Positions 16,538 through 26,681 are shown, counted from the stretch's first letter. The stretch is DNA of 64,000 bases from Ruegeria sp. SCSIO 43209 (GCF_019904295.1 NZ_CP065359.1:769001-833000), one strand, 5' to 3'. Notes: generated by a model not told the origin, from the letters alone. Translations and numbers: made by a program.

Positions 16538-18073
16538 ATGAATGCGCTCGTCTCGATGTCGGGAATTGAAAAGTCCTTTGCCGGCGTGCCGGCACTTAGC
16601 CAGGCCAACCTGGAAATCGCGCCCGGCGAGGTTCATGCGCTGATCGGCCAGAACGGTGCTGGCAAATCGACGATGATCAAGGTTCTGACCGGAGTTTACG
16701 ATCGGGATGCCGGCGACGTTCATCTGGCGGGTGTGCCGAGCCGCATCTCCACTCCGCGCGAAGCGCAGGAATCCGGAATTGCCACAATCTATCAAGAGCT
16801 CAACCTGGTACCGCTGCGGTCAGTGACCGAGAACATCATCATGGGGTACGAGCCCAAACGTCTCGGCTTTCTGGTCGACTGGCGCGAGGGCAACAGGCGC
16901 GCACGCGAGGTGCTTACGCGCTTTGGCATAGATATCGACGTGACCGAGCCGTTAGGAAATTTCTCGACAGCGATCCAACAGTTGGTTGCAATTGCGCGGG
17001 CTGTATCGCTGGATGCGAAACTTGTCATCATGGATGAACCTACGTCGTCGCTGGATGCCAGCGAAGTCGAGGTGCTGTTCGGTGTTGTGCGCGAGTTGAA
17101 GAAACAGGGCGTGTCTGTTCTTTATGTTTCGCATTTCCTCGATGAGCTGTTCCAAATATGCGATCGAGTCACAACGATGCGAGATGGGCGCACCGTCAGC
17201 AGGCGTAACGTCCAGGACACGACCAAACTGGAAATGATCGCGGACATGCTGGGCCGCAACAAGGATGAGATCGCGGCAGACGGTTTGACGGACTTCGCAG
17301 GTGCCAAGGCCAAGAAAGGCGATATCGTTTTACGGGCGGACTCTGTTTCAACAGGCCCGCGGCTGACGCATTTCGACCTCACGCTCCACCGTGGGGAAAT
17401 CGTCGGGTTGGGCGGATTGCTGGGCTCTGGCCGGACCGAGGCGGCGCGCGCTTTGTTCGGAGTGGACGGGAAACGCAGCGGCGCAATCGAGTTGCATGGC
17501 ACGGTCGGTCAACCGTCCGGACCGGGTGACGCGATCGCGAACGGCGTCGGCTTTCTGACCGAAGATCGCAAGGCCGAAGGGATCATTCCAGACATGTCCG
17601 TGCGCGAGAACATGACGCTGGCCCTGCTGCCGAAACTGGCCAGCCGTGGTCAGATCGACTTTGCCCGCGAGCGCGAAATCGTTCAGGCGTTCATCGACGA
17701 TCTGGGCATCAAGGCAGCGCATATGGACCAGCCCATTCGCGAGTTGTCCGGCGGCAACCAGCAAAAGGTGTTGCTTGCCCGCTGGTTGGCGACGCAGCCC
17801 GACATCCTGATACTCGACGAGCCGACCCGAGGCGTGGATGTTGGCGCCAAGCGAGAGATCCAATCGTTCATTCGGTCTTATGTCGAGAAGGGGTTTGGCG
17901 TCGTCCTCATCAGTTCGGAATTCGAAGAGCTGGTGGAAGGCGCCGATCGCATCGTGGTCATGCACGAGGGACGCTCGGTCAAGGAACTGACCAACCCCGG
18001 GGTCACCGAGAACATACTGGTGCGCGCGCTTGCGCATCATGAAGAAGGAACTGGTTCATGGACCGCGCAATGA
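16538..18073 (+). CDS. Sugar ABC transporter ATP-binding protein (two ABC domains)
   Basis: From the ATG at 16538, preceded by GGAGG, the protein has 511 residues and two ABC domains, as in RbsA/XylG/MglA proteins. The first has Walker A GQNGAGKST and Walker B LVIMDEPTSSLD. The second has a degenerate P-loop GGLLGSGRTEAARALFG, signature LSGGNQQKV and Walker B LILDEPTRGVD, the family's usual asymmetry. Longer upstream starts lack a ribosome binding site. It powers import by the two permeases that follow and overlaps the first of them by 16 bases. Confidence 0.95.
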   Translation: MNALVSMSGIEKSFAGVPALSQANLEIAPGEVHALIGQNGAGKSTMIKVLTGVYDRDAGDVHLAGVPSRISTPREAQESGIATIYQELNLVPLRSVTENIIMGYEPKRLGFLVDWREGNRRAREVLTRFGIDIDVTEPLGNFSTAIQQLVAIARAVSLDAKLVIMDEPTSSLDASEVEVLFGVVRELKKQGVSVLYVSHFLDELFQICDRVTTMRDGRTVSRRNVQDTTKLEMIADMLGRNKDEIAADGLTDFAGAKAKKGDIVLRADSVSTGPRLTHFDLTLHRGEIVGLGGLLGSGRTEAARALFGVDGKRSGAIELHGTVGQPSGPGDAIANGVGFLTEDRKAEGIIPDMSVRENMTLALLPKLASRGQIDFAREREIVQAFIDDLGIKAAHMDQPIRELSGGNQQKVLLARWLATQPDILILDEPTRGVDVGAKREIQSFIRSYVEKGFGVVLISSEFEELVEGADRIVVMHEGRSVKELTNPGVTENILVRALAHHEEGTGSWTAQ

Positions 18074-19035
18074 AGTTGCCGCAACGTGTCGCATCAATGC
18101 CCTTTCGCTTTCACGGCGGCATCGCCGCGTTGGTCGCACTATTAGTGTTCAACGCGTTTTTCACACCTAATTTCCTGCAACTGCAAACCCTGTTCGTAAA
18201 TATCAGCCAGGTCGCTACGATCGCCATCGTGGCCATGGGGATGACGCTGGTAATCGCCACGGGTGGGATCGATCTGTCGGTTGGGGCGGTCATGGCGCTG
18301 GCGGGGGCGCTTGCTCCGCTGATCTTTCTGTCGGATCTGGGCGCTGCCAATCCGATGCTAGGCGTCACTTTGGCCATTGTCCTGCCGCTGTTCATTGCGG
18401 GGCTATGCGGGGTATTCAACGGCGTGATGGTTGCCGTTTTGAACGTGCAGCCCATCGTTGCGACGCTCATTCTCTTCATCTCTGGTCGCGGTATTGCCCA
18501 AGTCTTGACGAACGGGAACCTGCAGACGTTTTCAAACCCTTCATTCAGTTATCTTGGAACTGGTAAAGTGCTTGGATTGCCGTTCCAGGGCTGGCTGGCG
18601 CTGGCCATTGCCTGTGTGCTGTTTTGGGTGATCACCAGAACCACATGGGGCCGTTACTTGCTGGCCATAGGGGGCAATGAACGCGCGGCCTATCTGTCGG
18701 GTGGTCCCGTCCGACGGGTCAAGATCGGGGCCTATGTCATCTGCGCGGTGCTTGCGGGCCTAGCCGGTTTGATCGTGGTTGCAATCAACTCGGCCTCGGA
18801 CGCCGCGCGCAACGGCAATCTGATGGAGCTTGATGCCATCGCGGCCGCGGTTGTTGGCGGGGCTCTTTTGCAAGGCGGGCGAGCGCCGATCTTTGGTGCC
18901 ATACTGGGTGCCGTCATCATCCAGTTGGTCAAATATACATTGTTGGCCAACGGGGTAGAGGACGAAGTTGCACTGATCGCCAAGGCCGTCATCATTATCC
19001 TGGCCGTTTGGGTCCAGCAGTTTCGGAGGGCTTAA
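18058..19035 (+). CDS. Sugar ABC transporter permease (RbsC type), first
   Basis: The 325-residue integral membrane protein has about eight to ten hydrophobic segments and the BPD_transp_2 signatures [20 protein letters not shown] near the N-terminus and LDAIAAAVVGGALLQGG toward the C-terminus, which contacts the ATPase. The gene overlaps the ATPase gene and is followed after three bases by a second permease, so the channel is probably a heterodimer of the two, as in YtfT/YjfF-type transporters. Confidence 0.93.
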   Translation: MDRAMKLPQRVASMPFRFHGGIAALVALLVFNAFFTPNFLQLQTLFVNISQVATIAIVAMGMTLVIATGGIDLSVGAVMALAGALAPLIFLSDLGAANPMLGVTLAIVLPLFIAGLCGVFNGVMVAVLNVQPIVATLILFISGRGIAQVLTNGNLQTFSNPSFSYLGTGKVLGLPFQGWLALAIACVLFWVITRTTWGRYLLAIGGNERAAYLSGGPVRRVKIGAYVICAVLAGLAGLIVVAINSASDAARNGNLMELDAIAAAVVGGALLQGGRAPIFGAILGAVIIQLVKYTLLANGVEDEVALIAKAVIIILAVWVQQFRRA

Positions 19036-19038
19036 ACG

Positions 19039-20034
19039 ATGTTGGATGAAACGGCTTTTGACCTGCGAAAATACCTTCGACGTAATTCGGCCTCGGTGAC
19101 GGCGTGGATCGCACTGCTGGCTTTGATTCTGTTCGGGCTGATGCGCTATGACAACTTTGGCAGCGCCTACAATTTCTCGTCTTTCCTGAATTACAACGCG
19201 ATGTTCATCGCGATTGCGCTGGGCATGTGTTTTGTGATCATGACCGGCGGGATTGATCTGTCGGTCGGATCCGTGGCAGCCTTTACCTCGGTTGTTGCGG
19301 CCTATCTCAGCCCGTATGGGATTCAGGTTGCGTTGCCGGGGGCCGTTCTTGCCGGGGTTGGTTTCGGGGCGATCAACGCCTTTTGCATAATCATCCTTCG
19401 GATCCCGCCCTTCATCGCCACGCTGGCCACCATGCTGGCTGCAAAAGGCGGCGCGTTGGTGATTTCGGGCGCCCAGACAATTTCGGTCGATTGGGGGTCG
19501 AACTTCACCAAGCTTGGCATGGGGCAGGCGTTTGGCCTGTTCCCATGGGCGATCGTCATCGTGGCCGGACTGACTCTGGCACTTTGGCTGGTGCTGGAAA
19601 GAACAACCATCGGGCGGACCGTCTTGGCGATCGGCGGCAGCGAGGATGCCTCGAACCTCATGGGTCTGAAGGTCAATCGCGCCAAGGCTTTTGTCTACCT
19701 GCTGTCGGGTGGCTGTGCGGGGCTGGCCGGAGTCTTTCTTGCCTCGGGTTTTGGAGCTGGGCAACCCCTTGAAGGCATCGGATGGGAATTGTCAGCCATC
19801 GCTTCTGTGGTTGTAGGCGGCACTTTGTTGACGGGTGGGATGGGATCGATCCCTGCGACCGTCGCCGGCGCGCTGTTGCTGGGGCTGGTCTTCAACGTTC
19901 TAAACTTTGAAAACGGTCAGGGCACCATCAGTTTCAGTGCCTATTGGCAAATGGTCATACGTGGAGGCTTTCTATTTGCGGTCATCCTTTTACAGTCTCG
20001 GGTTATTGCCAGGCAGCAGAAGGTCTTAGGTTAA
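19039..20034 (+). CDS. Sugar ABC transporter permease (RbsC type), second
   Basis: The 331-residue permease shows the same family layout as its neighbour: [17 protein letters not shown], multiple hydrophobic spans and [18 protein letters not shown] near the C-terminus. It is similar but not identical to the first permease, so the two arose by duplication. Its stop overlaps the start of the enolase-superfamily gene by one base (TAATG), which links transport directly to catabolism in the same transcript. Confidence 0.93.
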   Translation: MLDETAFDLRKYLRRNSASVTAWIALLALILFGLMRYDNFGSAYNFSSFLNYNAMFIAIALGMCFVIMTGGIDLSVGSVAAFTSVVAAYLSPYGIQVALPGAVLAGVGFGAINAFCIIILRIPPFIATLATMLAAKGGALVISGAQTISVDWGSNFTKLGMGQAFGLFPWAIVIVAGLTLALWLVLERTTIGRTVLAIGGSEDASNLMGLKVNRAKAFVYLLSGGCAGLAGVFLASGFGAGQPLEGIGWELSAIASVVVGGTLLTGGMGSIPATVAGALLLGLVFNVLNFENGQGTISFSAYWQMVIRGGFLFAVILLQSRVIARQQKVLG

Positions 20035-21134
20035 TGAATCGCATAGAAAGTGTATCAGCGCGGCTGTTCAACGTTCCGCTCGCCGAAGTCCTAGTCGATG
20101 CCAAACATGGGGATCACACGTTTTTTCAATTGATCACGGTCACCATTCAAACCTCGGATGGGGTCGAGGGGGTCGGGTATACCTATACCGGGGGAAAGGG
20201 TGGTCACGCCATTCTGGCGATGATCAAGCATGACCTGGCACCGTTCCTTGTTGGACAAGACGCCGAACAGATCGAAAGCCTGTACGATGCCATGCAGTGG
20301 CACGTGCACTACGTGGCACGGGGCGGGATCGCCTCGTTTGCCATCTCGGCCGTGGATATTGCACTGTGGGATATTCGCGGCAGAACGCAGAATGCGCCAT
20401 TGTGGCAGATGGCCGGTGGAGCGTCGAAAAGGTGCAAGGCCTATGCCGGCGGGATCGACCTGAATTTCTCGTTGGAGAAACTGCTGCGTCAGACCGAAGG
20501 GTACCTTGCGCGTGGGTTCAACGCAGTCAAGATCAAGGTCGGTCAACCAGACCTGGCCGACGATCTTGCACGTGCCCGGGCGGTGCGCGAGATGCTGGGG
20601 CCGGACCGGTTCTTCATGGTCGATGCGAATTACTCTATGAGTGTCGAACAGGCCATCGTCGCTGCCAGAGGGTTCGCCGACTGCGATATCCTGTGGTTCG
20701 AGGAACCGACTATTCCAGACGATTACAAAGGTTATGGTCGGATTGTCGAAGCGACGGGCGTTCCCCTTGCCATGGGTGAAAACCTGCACACCATACACGA
20801 ATTTGAATACGCCTTTGATGACGCGAAACTGAGTTTTGTCCAGCCCGATGCCTCAAACTGCGGTGGAATCACCGGCTGGCTGCGCGTGGCCGCGCTAAGC
20901 GCACAGCACGGCATTCCGGTTTGCAGTCATGGGATGCAGGAGCTGCACGTCAGCCTTGTTTCTGCGCAACCCAACGCAGGCTGGCTAGAAGTACACTCAT
21001 TCCCGATAGACCAGTACACGACCCGTCCACTAGTTGTCGAAGACTGTCTGGCCGTGGCCCCGGATACCCCGGGAACCGGAGTGGAATTCGACTGGGACAA
21101 ATTGAATGCGGAACACAAGGAGATGCATAGATGA
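20034..21134 (+). CDS. Mandelate racemase/enolase-superfamily sugar-acid dehydratase
   Basis: From the ATG at 20034 the protein has 366 residues with the N-terminal capping domain and a TIM barrel. Catalytic features are KIKVG (K-x-K base), metal ligands in FMVDANYS (Asp), LWFEEP (Glu) and AMGENLH (Glu), and a His in [10 protein letters not shown] on the opposite face. A Lys/His pair of this type is found in galactarate/talarate and related acid-sugar dehydratases of the superfamily. Coupling to an ABC importer, a zinc dehydrogenase and a KduD-like SDR points to dehydration of an aldonate or aldarate to a 2-keto-3-deoxy acid. The exact substrate is open. Confidence 0.85.
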   Translation: MNRIESVSARLFNVPLAEVLVDAKHGDHTFFQLITVTIQTSDGVEGVGYTYTGGKGGHAILAMIKHDLAPFLVGQDAEQIESLYDAMQWHVHYVARGGIASFAISAVDIALWDIRGRTQNAPLWQMAGGASKRCKAYAGGIDLNFSLEKLLRQTEGYLARGFNAVKIKVGQPDLADDLARARAVREMLGPDRFFMVDANYSMSVEQAIVAARGFADCDILWFEEPTIPDDYKGYGRIVEATGVPLAMGENLHTIHEFEYAFDDAKLSFVQPDASNCGGITGWLRVAALSAQHGIPVCSHGMQELHVSLVSAQPNAGWLEVHSFPIDQYTTRPLVVEDCLAVAPDTPGTGVEFDWDKLNAEHKEMHR

Positions 21135-22171
21135 CGACCCAGACGATCACTGCCGCATACTACAGGGGTAAAAAGAGCTTTGCAGTAGAGCAAGCTCAAG
21201 CGACAGATCCGGGTCCCGGCGAGGCTGCCATTCGTGTTGCCTATTGTGGGATTTGCGGGACGGATATGCACGTCTACCACGGCAACATGGATGCCCGCGT
21301 CGGCCTGAACCGGGTGATTGGGCATGAGATGTCAGGTGTGGTCGAAGCGGTGGGCGAGGGCGTCGATACGGTCGAACCCGGCCAGAAGGTCGTTGTCCGA
21401 CCGCTTGATCACTGCGGAGAATGCCCAGCTTGCAAGCGGGGGCATCAGCATATCTGTCAGAATCTCAAGTTTCTCGGCCTCGACACCGATGGCGCTATGC
21501 AAGAGATCTGGACTGTTCCGGCCCACACGTTGCACGTTCTGCCGGATGACTTGCGCATGGATCATGCGGCGCTGATCGAGCCGGTTGCCGTTGCCTGCCA
21601 CGATGTGCGGCTGTCTGACCTGCAACCTGGAGAGGACGTTGTCGTTATCGGCGGCGGCCCGATTGGCATCCTGGTTGCCATGGTTGCGCGGGACGCGGGT
21701 GGAAATGTCGTAATTTCCGAAGTGAATCCGAACCGTCTTGCGATTGCTGAAAAACTTGGCTTTGACACGATCAACCCAATCGAAACCGATCTGGTGTCCA
21801 CAATCAACGCGCGCACGGGCGACAAAGGGGCAGATGTGGTTTTCGAGGTGTCAGGAACGCAGCCCGGTGTCGATGCAATGACCGCCGTTGCCGCGACTCG
21901 GGCCCGGATCGTAATGGTCGCGATCCATGCTCAAAAGCCCCAGATCGACCTGTTCCAGTTCTTCTGGCGAGAGCTGCAACTGATCGGTGCTCGGGTCTAT
22001 GAGCCAGAGGATTACGAGAAAGCCATTGCAGTTGTCGCCTCGGGCGGAGTGGACGCGGATGTTGTGATCACGGACGTCAGCCCTCTGGCAGACATCCAGG
22101 CCGCGTTCGAAGCACTGGATCGCAGCCCAACCGCAATGAAAAGCCTGATCGAAGTAGGACCGCGTTCATGA
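21131..22171 (+). CDS. Zinc-dependent alcohol (polyol/sugar acid) dehydrogenase, MDR family
   Basis: The 346-residue medium-chain dehydrogenase has the catalytic zinc region [14 protein letters not shown] and [15 protein letters not shown], a structural-zinc cluster [15 protein letters not shown], and the Rossmann loop [13 protein letters not shown]. It is closest in style to threonine/sorbitol/galactonate-type dehydrogenases. It overlaps the dehydratase gene by four bases (ATGA) and the SDR gene in the same way, so the three are translationally coupled. It probably oxidises a secondary hydroxyl of the imported sugar acid, which is inference. Confidence 0.9.
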   Translation: MTTQTITAAYYRGKKSFAVEQAQATDPGPGEAAIRVAYCGICGTDMHVYHGNMDARVGLNRVIGHEMSGVVEAVGEGVDTVEPGQKVVVRPLDHCGECPACKRGHQHICQNLKFLGLDTDGAMQEIWTVPAHTLHVLPDDLRMDHAALIEPVAVACHDVRLSDLQPGEDVVVIGGGPIGILVAMVARDAGGNVVISEVNPNRLAIAEKLGFDTINPIETDLVSTINARTGDKGADVVFEVSGTQPGVDAMTAVAATRARIVMVAIHAQKPQIDLFQFFWRELQLIGARVYEPEDYEKAIAVVASGGVDADVVITDVSPLADIQAAFEALDRSPTAMKSLIEVGPRS

Positions 22172-22938
22172 GTGTTTTGCAAAGTTTCGACCTGACGGGA
22201 AAGACGGCCCTTGTGACCGGGTGCAAACGCGGTATCGGGCGCGGTATGGCCGAAGCATTGGCATCGGCCGGAGCCAATATCATCGGAGTGTCCGCCTCGC
22301 TCGAGTTGTCTGGCTCGGATGTCGAAAAAGCCGTGACGGCGATGGGACGCAATTTCCGGGCCTACCAATGCGACTTTTCGGATCGCGCCGCGCTGCATGG
22401 GTTCATTGATCAGTTGAGGGCCGACGGACAAACCCCTGATATACTTGTCAACAATGCCGGCACGATCAAACGCAAACCCGCCGCCGAACACCCGGACGAC
22501 TGGTGGGACGAAGTGATGGAGGTGAACCTGTCCTCGCAGTTCGTTCTGTCACGCGAGATCGGCAAGGACATGCTGGCGCGCGGCTCGGGGAAGATTATCT
22601 TCACTGCATCGCTGCTGACATTTCAGGGTGGCATCACCGTTCCGGGCTATGCGGCCTCGAAAGGCGGGATTGGACAGCTGACCAAAGCCTTGGCCAACGA
22701 ATGGGCCGGGCAGGGCGTAAACGTGAATGCGATCGCGCCTGGCTACATCGCGACCGACAACACCCAAGCCCTGCGGGATGATCCGGTACGGTCGAAGTCG
22801 ATCCTGGAACGAACACCCCAAGGCCGTTGGGGTACGCCTGTTGATTTTGCGGGACCGGTGGTCTTTCTGGCCTCGGCTGCGTCGGACTACGTCAACGGTG
22901 AAATCCTCGTAGTCGACGGGGGCTGGATGGGGCGTTAG
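22168..22938 (+). CDS. kduD: KduD-like SDR (2-deoxy-D-gluconate 3-dehydrogenase family)
   Basis: The 256-residue SDR begins SFDLTGKTALVTGCKRGIGRGMAEALA, closely resembling KduD N-termini, with NNAG at 95-98, Ser148, Tyr161 and Lys165 (YAASK). The C-terminal VNGEILVVDGGWMGR is typical. KduD reduces 2,5-diketo-3-deoxygluconate to KDG in pectin metabolism and also acts on related deoxy-ketoacids. It is the last gene of the LacI-linked operon. Together with the dehydratase and the zinc dehydrogenase it could convert an unusual sugar acid to KDG for KdgK encoded at 32383-33246. Confidence 0.85.
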   Translation: MSVLQSFDLTGKTALVTGCKRGIGRGMAEALASAGANIIGVSASLELSGSDVEKAVTAMGRNFRAYQCDFSDRAALHGFIDQLRADGQTPDILVNNAGTIKRKPAAEHPDDWWDEVMEVNLSSQFVLSREIGKDMLARGSGKIIFTASLLTFQGGITVPGYAASKGGIGQLTKALANEWAGQGVNVNAIAPGYIATDNTQALRDDPVRSKSILERTPQGRWGTPVDFAGPVVFLASAASDYVNGEILVVDGGWMGR

Positions 22939-22968
22939 CACTGCCAACGCTCCATGTGATCCAAGGCA

Positions 22969-23388
22969 TCACGTCCCGATGTAGTGCACCTTCAATCGGC
23001 GTGCCTTGGGTGCTTCCCGATGTTCGAACAGGTACAGGCTTTGTACGCGACCCAGCGGAAGCCGCCCCTGTTCGACCGGGATCGATAACTGAGTTTGCGT
23101 CAACAGCGCCCGCAGATGCGATGGAGCGTTGTCGTCCTCGGTCGGGCGGTGGTGATACTTGCCTGGTGACTTGGGCACGAGTTTCTCGAAGAACGTCTCG
23201 ATATCCTTGAGCACTTCGGGATCGGCATTGGCCTGCACCAACAGCGCGGCACCGGTGTGGACGCACCAAAGGGTCAACAGGCCGGAGACAAATTCGTGTT
23301 CGGACACCGCACGCTGAACGATCCTGCTGATGTCGATGAGGGATTTGCCCGGCGTTTCAATCGACAGCTCGAAAAACTCTTGCTTCAT
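22969..23388 (-). CDS. YjbQ / UPF0047 family protein
   Basis: From the ATG at 23388 the protein has 139 residues, the normal family length. A longer frame to 23457 adds 23 residues without family match. Conserved segments are SGLLTLWCVHTGAALLVQANADPEVLKD and a later YHHRPTEDDNAPSHLRALL, containing the histidine-rich site of the YjbQ fold. Family members have been linked to a side activity of thiamine-phosphate synthesis, but their physiological role is uncertain. It is the last gene of the minus-strand operon that begins with the Gfo/Idh genes, 112 bases after the isomerase, and it converges on kduD. Its place at the end of a sugar-acid operon is not explained. Confidence 0.82.
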   Translation of the reverse strand: MKQEFFELSIETPGKSLIDISRIVQRAVSEHEFVSGLLTLWCVHTGAALLVQANADPEVLKDIETFFEKLVPKSPGKYHHRPTEDDNAPSHLRALLTQTQLSIPVEQGRLPLGRVQSLYLFEHREAPKARRLKVHYIGT

Positions 23389-23500
23389 CCAGCAGGCCCT
23401 TTCCTTGATTTCACGCGAACGCGCCCAGCTTTCTACACCCCATTTGGCATTCAGCAATGGGGGTCAAACTTTTGATTTTGAACGCATATTGACTGTAAGT

Positions 23501-24364
23501 TCATGCAAACAGGCTTTTAAACTGGTCCACACACAGACGAAAACCATCTTCGAAGTTCCCGTTGCCGGGGTGATAAACGCTTTCGAAAGAAATGACGCCA
23601 TCATAGCCGTCGGATCTAAGCGCGTCCGCGATGGGTTGGAACAAAGGCGCAAGCTGACCTTCCCCCATGCGGCGCACTTCCAGCGTTGCCCGTGGCGTGT
23701 CGACCTTCACGTCCTTGATGTGAATGTGACCCAGATAGCCGCCGCGCAGTTCTTCATAACCGTCCGGATATGCCAGTTCATGGCACCAGCAGTTGTTTCC
23801 GGGGTCCCACAGCACTTTCAAAGAGTCTTTTGCGTCCAACTCGTCAATCAGCTTGCGGGCTGTATAGTTGGAATTGACCAGCGTGCCGTTTCCGGTTTCC
23901 ACGACAAGCGTCACGCCCTCAGCTCTTGCCAGTTCAACCGCCGGCGCGATCAGCGGCGGCATCGAGTCCCATACCCCATGCGCTACGTTCCACTTCTCGG
24001 CGCCGTTTTTTCCCCACAGTATCTGCTCTTTTCGTTGGGTCATGATCCGAACCAGCGGAGACCCAACAACATGCGCCATGTCGATTACGCGTTTCAAGGC
24101 GTCCATATGCCGAGTGTGGAGGTCGTCGCCGGGCCTATTGGCAGCTGTCATCCCCGCAAAGATATGGCGCGACAGACATGACACAGGCTTGCCCCGGTCG
24201 CGCAAAAGCGCGTCGATCTCGGCAATTTGCTGCGGGGAATGATCCCCGACCTCCGCATCGCCAACGAATTGAAGCTCTGCATAGTCCAGACCGAATTCGT
24301 CCATCACGTCAACGGCATGCAGCAAATCGCGGGAAATGCCGTCGCAAATCACACCTAGTTTCAT
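23501..24364 (-). CDS. Sugar phosphate isomerase/epimerase-like TIM barrel (AP endonuclease 2 family)
   Basis: The 287-residue protein has the xylose-isomerase-like TIM barrel fold. Metal-ligand candidates are Glu in LVVETGNGT, Asp in VLWDPGNN, His in GHIHIKDVK and Glu in VISFESVYHPGN, in the usual order. Relatives include hydroxypyruvate isomerase, inosose dehydratase, tagatose/allulose epimerases and otnI-type isomerases. It lies 11 bases after the beta-hydroxyacid dehydrogenase gene and in an operon with three Gfo/Idh/MocA genes. That pairing is common in inositol and keto-sugar pathways, so isomerisation, epimerisation or elimination of a keto-sugar acid is a fair inference. Confidence 0.85.
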   Translation of the reverse strand: MKLGVICDGISRDLLHAVDVMDEFGLDYAELQFVGDAEVGDHSPQQIAEIDALLRDRGKPVSCLSRHIFAGMTAANRPGDDLHTRHMDALKRVIDMAHVVGSPLVRIMTQRKEQILWGKNGAEKWNVAHGVWDSMPPLIAPAVELARAEGVTLVVETGNGTLVNSNYTARKLIDELDAKDSLKVLWDPGNNCWCHELAYPDGYEELRGGYLGHIHIKDVKVDTPRATLEVRRMGEGQLAPLFQPIADALRSDGYDGVISFESVYHPGNGNFEDGFRLCVDQFKSLFA

Positions 24365-24375
24365 GTCCGGTCCCC

Positions 24376-25266
24376 TCAGCGATGCAATTCTGCGTCAACG
24401 ATTTCTTCGATGACGCGAGTACACACCCAGTTGTCACCATTCGGGTATTTGGTTTTTCCTGCGTGAAAGATCTGCATAGCGGATGATGCTGTGTGCATTG
24501 GAACGCCCAACGCACCGGCCAGTGCCAGCGAGATCGTCAGGTCCTTGTGCATGGTTGCGATATGGCTGCCGGTGGCCTCGAACTTGCGATCAATGATGTT
24601 TTCAAGGGCGGAATTCACGACGCCGCACCCCGCGCTGGATGAGGAGAACACATCAAGTAATGCCTGACCGCTGACACCGGCTTTGGCCGCCAGGGCTGCA
24701 GCCTCGAATGTGGCGGAAAAGATCGATCCGATCAGGGATTGCAGGCAGGCTTTCACGGTTTGCCCGTCGCCGACGTTTTCGCCGACCCGATGAATTGTTG
24801 CCGACACTGCCTGCATGACTTCTGCATTTCGGTCCAGCACATCCGCAGCACCGGCAGCCATCATCGTCAATGTGCCGTTCTGCGCGCCGGGAAACCCACC
24901 TGAGACCGGCGTGTCGATTAAGTTAATCCCCGAGCCTTCCATATCCTGCCCGATGGCGCGGGCTTCGGCCGGGGTAATGGTCGCCGACAGGATGACCGTT
25001 CCGCCTTTGGCCATGTTCGCAACCAGCCCGTTTTCACCCAGAATGACATCGCGGGCCTGATCTCCGTTCATCACCATGACAAACACACTGGAGGCGTGTC
25101 GACCGACCTGTCCCACGCTGTCCTTGGGCCGGCCGCCCATGTCAGCAAATGCCGTCATGCGCGTCTCGCTCAGGTCGAAACCTGATGTTTCAAAGCCATT
25201 CTTGATCAGGTTCTTGGCAAGGCCGCTGCCCATGTCGCCAAGACCTATTACGCCTGCAGTTTTCAT
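24376..25266 (-). CDS. Beta-hydroxyacid dehydrogenase (3-hydroxyisobutyrate/GarR family)
   Basis: The 296-residue protein begins with the Rossmann motif GVIGLGDMGSGLAKNL and has the substrate-binding signature DTPVSGGFPGAQNGTLTMM and the catalytic-lysine region VKACLQSLIGSIFSATFEA, although the family's usual KxxNN reads KACLQ here. Members reduce tartronate semialdehyde or oxidise 3-hydroxy acids such as threonate and erythronate derivatives. The altered catalytic segment may mean changed substrate or activity. A 224-base gap separates it from uxuA, so an internal promoter is possible. Confidence 0.85.
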   Translation of the reverse strand: MKTAGVIGLGDMGSGLAKNLIKNGFETSGFDLSETRMTAFADMGGRPKDSVGQVGRHASSVFVMVMNGDQARDVILGENGLVANMAKGGTVILSATITPAEARAIGQDMEGSGINLIDTPVSGGFPGAQNGTLTMMAAGAADVLDRNAEVMQAVSATIHRVGENVGDGQTVKACLQSLIGSIFSATFEAAALAAKAGVSGQALLDVFSSSSAGCGVVNSALENIIDRKFEATGSHIATMHKDLTISLALAGALGVPMHTASSAMQIFHAGKTKYPNGDNWVCTRVIEEIVDAELHR

Positions 25267-25490
25267 TTGGACTCCTCCCGATATTTCGCCATTGCCGTAT
25301 GGCAGACGTTTCGAAAAATGATGCCCAATCGCATCGGTTTTCGCGGGAGTTTCACGCGTCTTTTACAGACGTCGGGCGAGTCCGGAAGACACCCCGCTGC
25401 CCGTTTACGTATAGCAATTAAACGAAGAATGCGGCGCTCAGGCAAGCATAGAAGTGTTGCGGGCGAAAAGAAACCGCCTGATCCGACGCG

Positions 25491-26681
25491 TTAGGAGAAC
25501 GCCGCCATGATGCCGCGCAGTTCCGCAAGCCCGCGCATACGCCCGATCAACGGATAGCCGGGAGTACTGTGTCCACCCAGATCGCTCAGCAGTTCTTGTC
25601 CGTGGTCGGGCCGCATCGGAATTTGCCAGTCGCAACGCCCTTGGGATTTGCGGCGGCGCTGTTCGTTCATCAGTTCGCGAATTGTGCTGACCATGTCGGT
25701 GTCGCCCTCCAGATGCGAGGCCTCATAGAAGTCCGGTTTCTGGCTGTCTGATCCGGCGATGCGTTTGGTATTCCGCAGATGGACAAAGTGAACTCGGTCG
25801 CCATGCCTGCGCACGAAGTCCGGCCCATCAAATTCGGGGGAAACTCCCAGCGATCCGGTACACAATGTTGCGCCGTTCGCCAACAAATCAACCGCATCCA
25901 GAACGGCGCCGTAGTCATCGGTACTGGACATGATCCGCGGCAGACCAAGCAACGAGAACGGCGGATCATCTGGATGACAGCACAAGCGTAGTTCCAGTTC
26001 TTGGGCGACTGGGGCGACTTCTGACAGGAAGTCGATCAGGTTTGCGCGAAGCCGGTCACGGTCGATATGTGCATAGGTCTGCAACAAAGCGCGCACGTCC
26101 TGCACGCTCCACTGATCGTTGGCGCCGGGCAACCCCGCAGTGACATTGTGTTGCAACTGGGCCTTGGATTCATCCGACATGCGCAAGAAGCGATCCTTGG
26201 CCGTTTGCTGGACGACGCTGGAATAGTCTTCGGACGCGCCCGGACGTTCAAGAATATGTATGTCGAAAGCAGCAAAATCGGTCAGGTCGAACAGCATGGC
26301 CGTTCCGCCGTGAGGCTGCGGTGCGCGAAGGGCGGTGCGCGTCCAATCCAGGATTGGCATGAAGTTGTAGCAAACGATTTTGATGCCACGGGCGGACAGG
26401 GACCTGAGGCTGGACTTATACGCCTGCAGATGTTCAGCCATGTCTGCGGACTGTGTTTTGATCGCCTCGGAGACGGGCAGGCTTTCGACAACGTCCCAAC
26501 TGTACCCGGCAGTAGCCAGAACTGCTTGCCGATCGGCGATGCTTGGTTCGTCCCAGGGCTGTCCCGGCGGGATGTGATGCAGCGCGGTGACGATGCCCTG
26601 AACCCCGACTTGATGGAGAGCGGCAAGGGCGATCGGATCATCGGGTCCGAACCAACGCCAGCATTGTTTCATGGCAGCCAT
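25491..26681 (-). CDS. uxuA: Mannonate dehydratase UxuA
   Basis: The 396-residue protein has the length and N-terminal pattern of UxuA: MKQCWRWFGPDDPIALAAL, then VGVQGIVTALHHIPPGQPW, and the central ELRLCCHPDDPPFSLLGLPR metal-site segment. The C-terminal MRPDHGQELLSDLGG is another family hallmark. It dehydrates D-mannonate to 2-keto-3-deoxy-D-gluconate with a divalent metal in the cytoplasm. It overlaps the preceding Gfo/Idh gene by 13 bases. UxaC and UxuB genes nearby on the plus strand complete the glucuronate branch. Confidence 0.95.
   Translation of the reverse strand: MAAMKQCWRWFGPDDPIALAALHQVGVQGIVTALHHIPPGQPWDEPSIADRQAVLATAGYSWDVVESLPVSEAIKTQSADMAEHLQAYKSSLRSLSARGIKIVCYNFMPILDWTRTALRAPQPHGGTAMLFDLTDFAAFDIHILERPGASEDYSSVVQQTAKDRFLRMSDESKAQLQHNVTAGLPGANDQWSVQDVRALLQTYAHIDRDRLRANLIDFLSEVAPVAQELELRLCCHPDDPPFSLLGLPRIMSSTDDYGAVLDAVDLLANGATLCTGSLGVSPEFDGPDFVRRHGDRVHFVHLRNTKRIAGSDSQKPDFYEASHLEGDTDMVSTIRELMNEQRRRKSQGRCDWQIPMRPDHGQELLSDLGGHSTPGYPLIGRMRGLAELRGIMAAFS

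Noticed and set aside
18760..19764. 334-codon open frame on the minus strand across the two permease genes
   Set aside because: It is antisense to clear RbsC-type permeases, has no motif and shows the Gln/Arg/Asp-rich composition expected of a shadow frame in GC-rich coding DNA.
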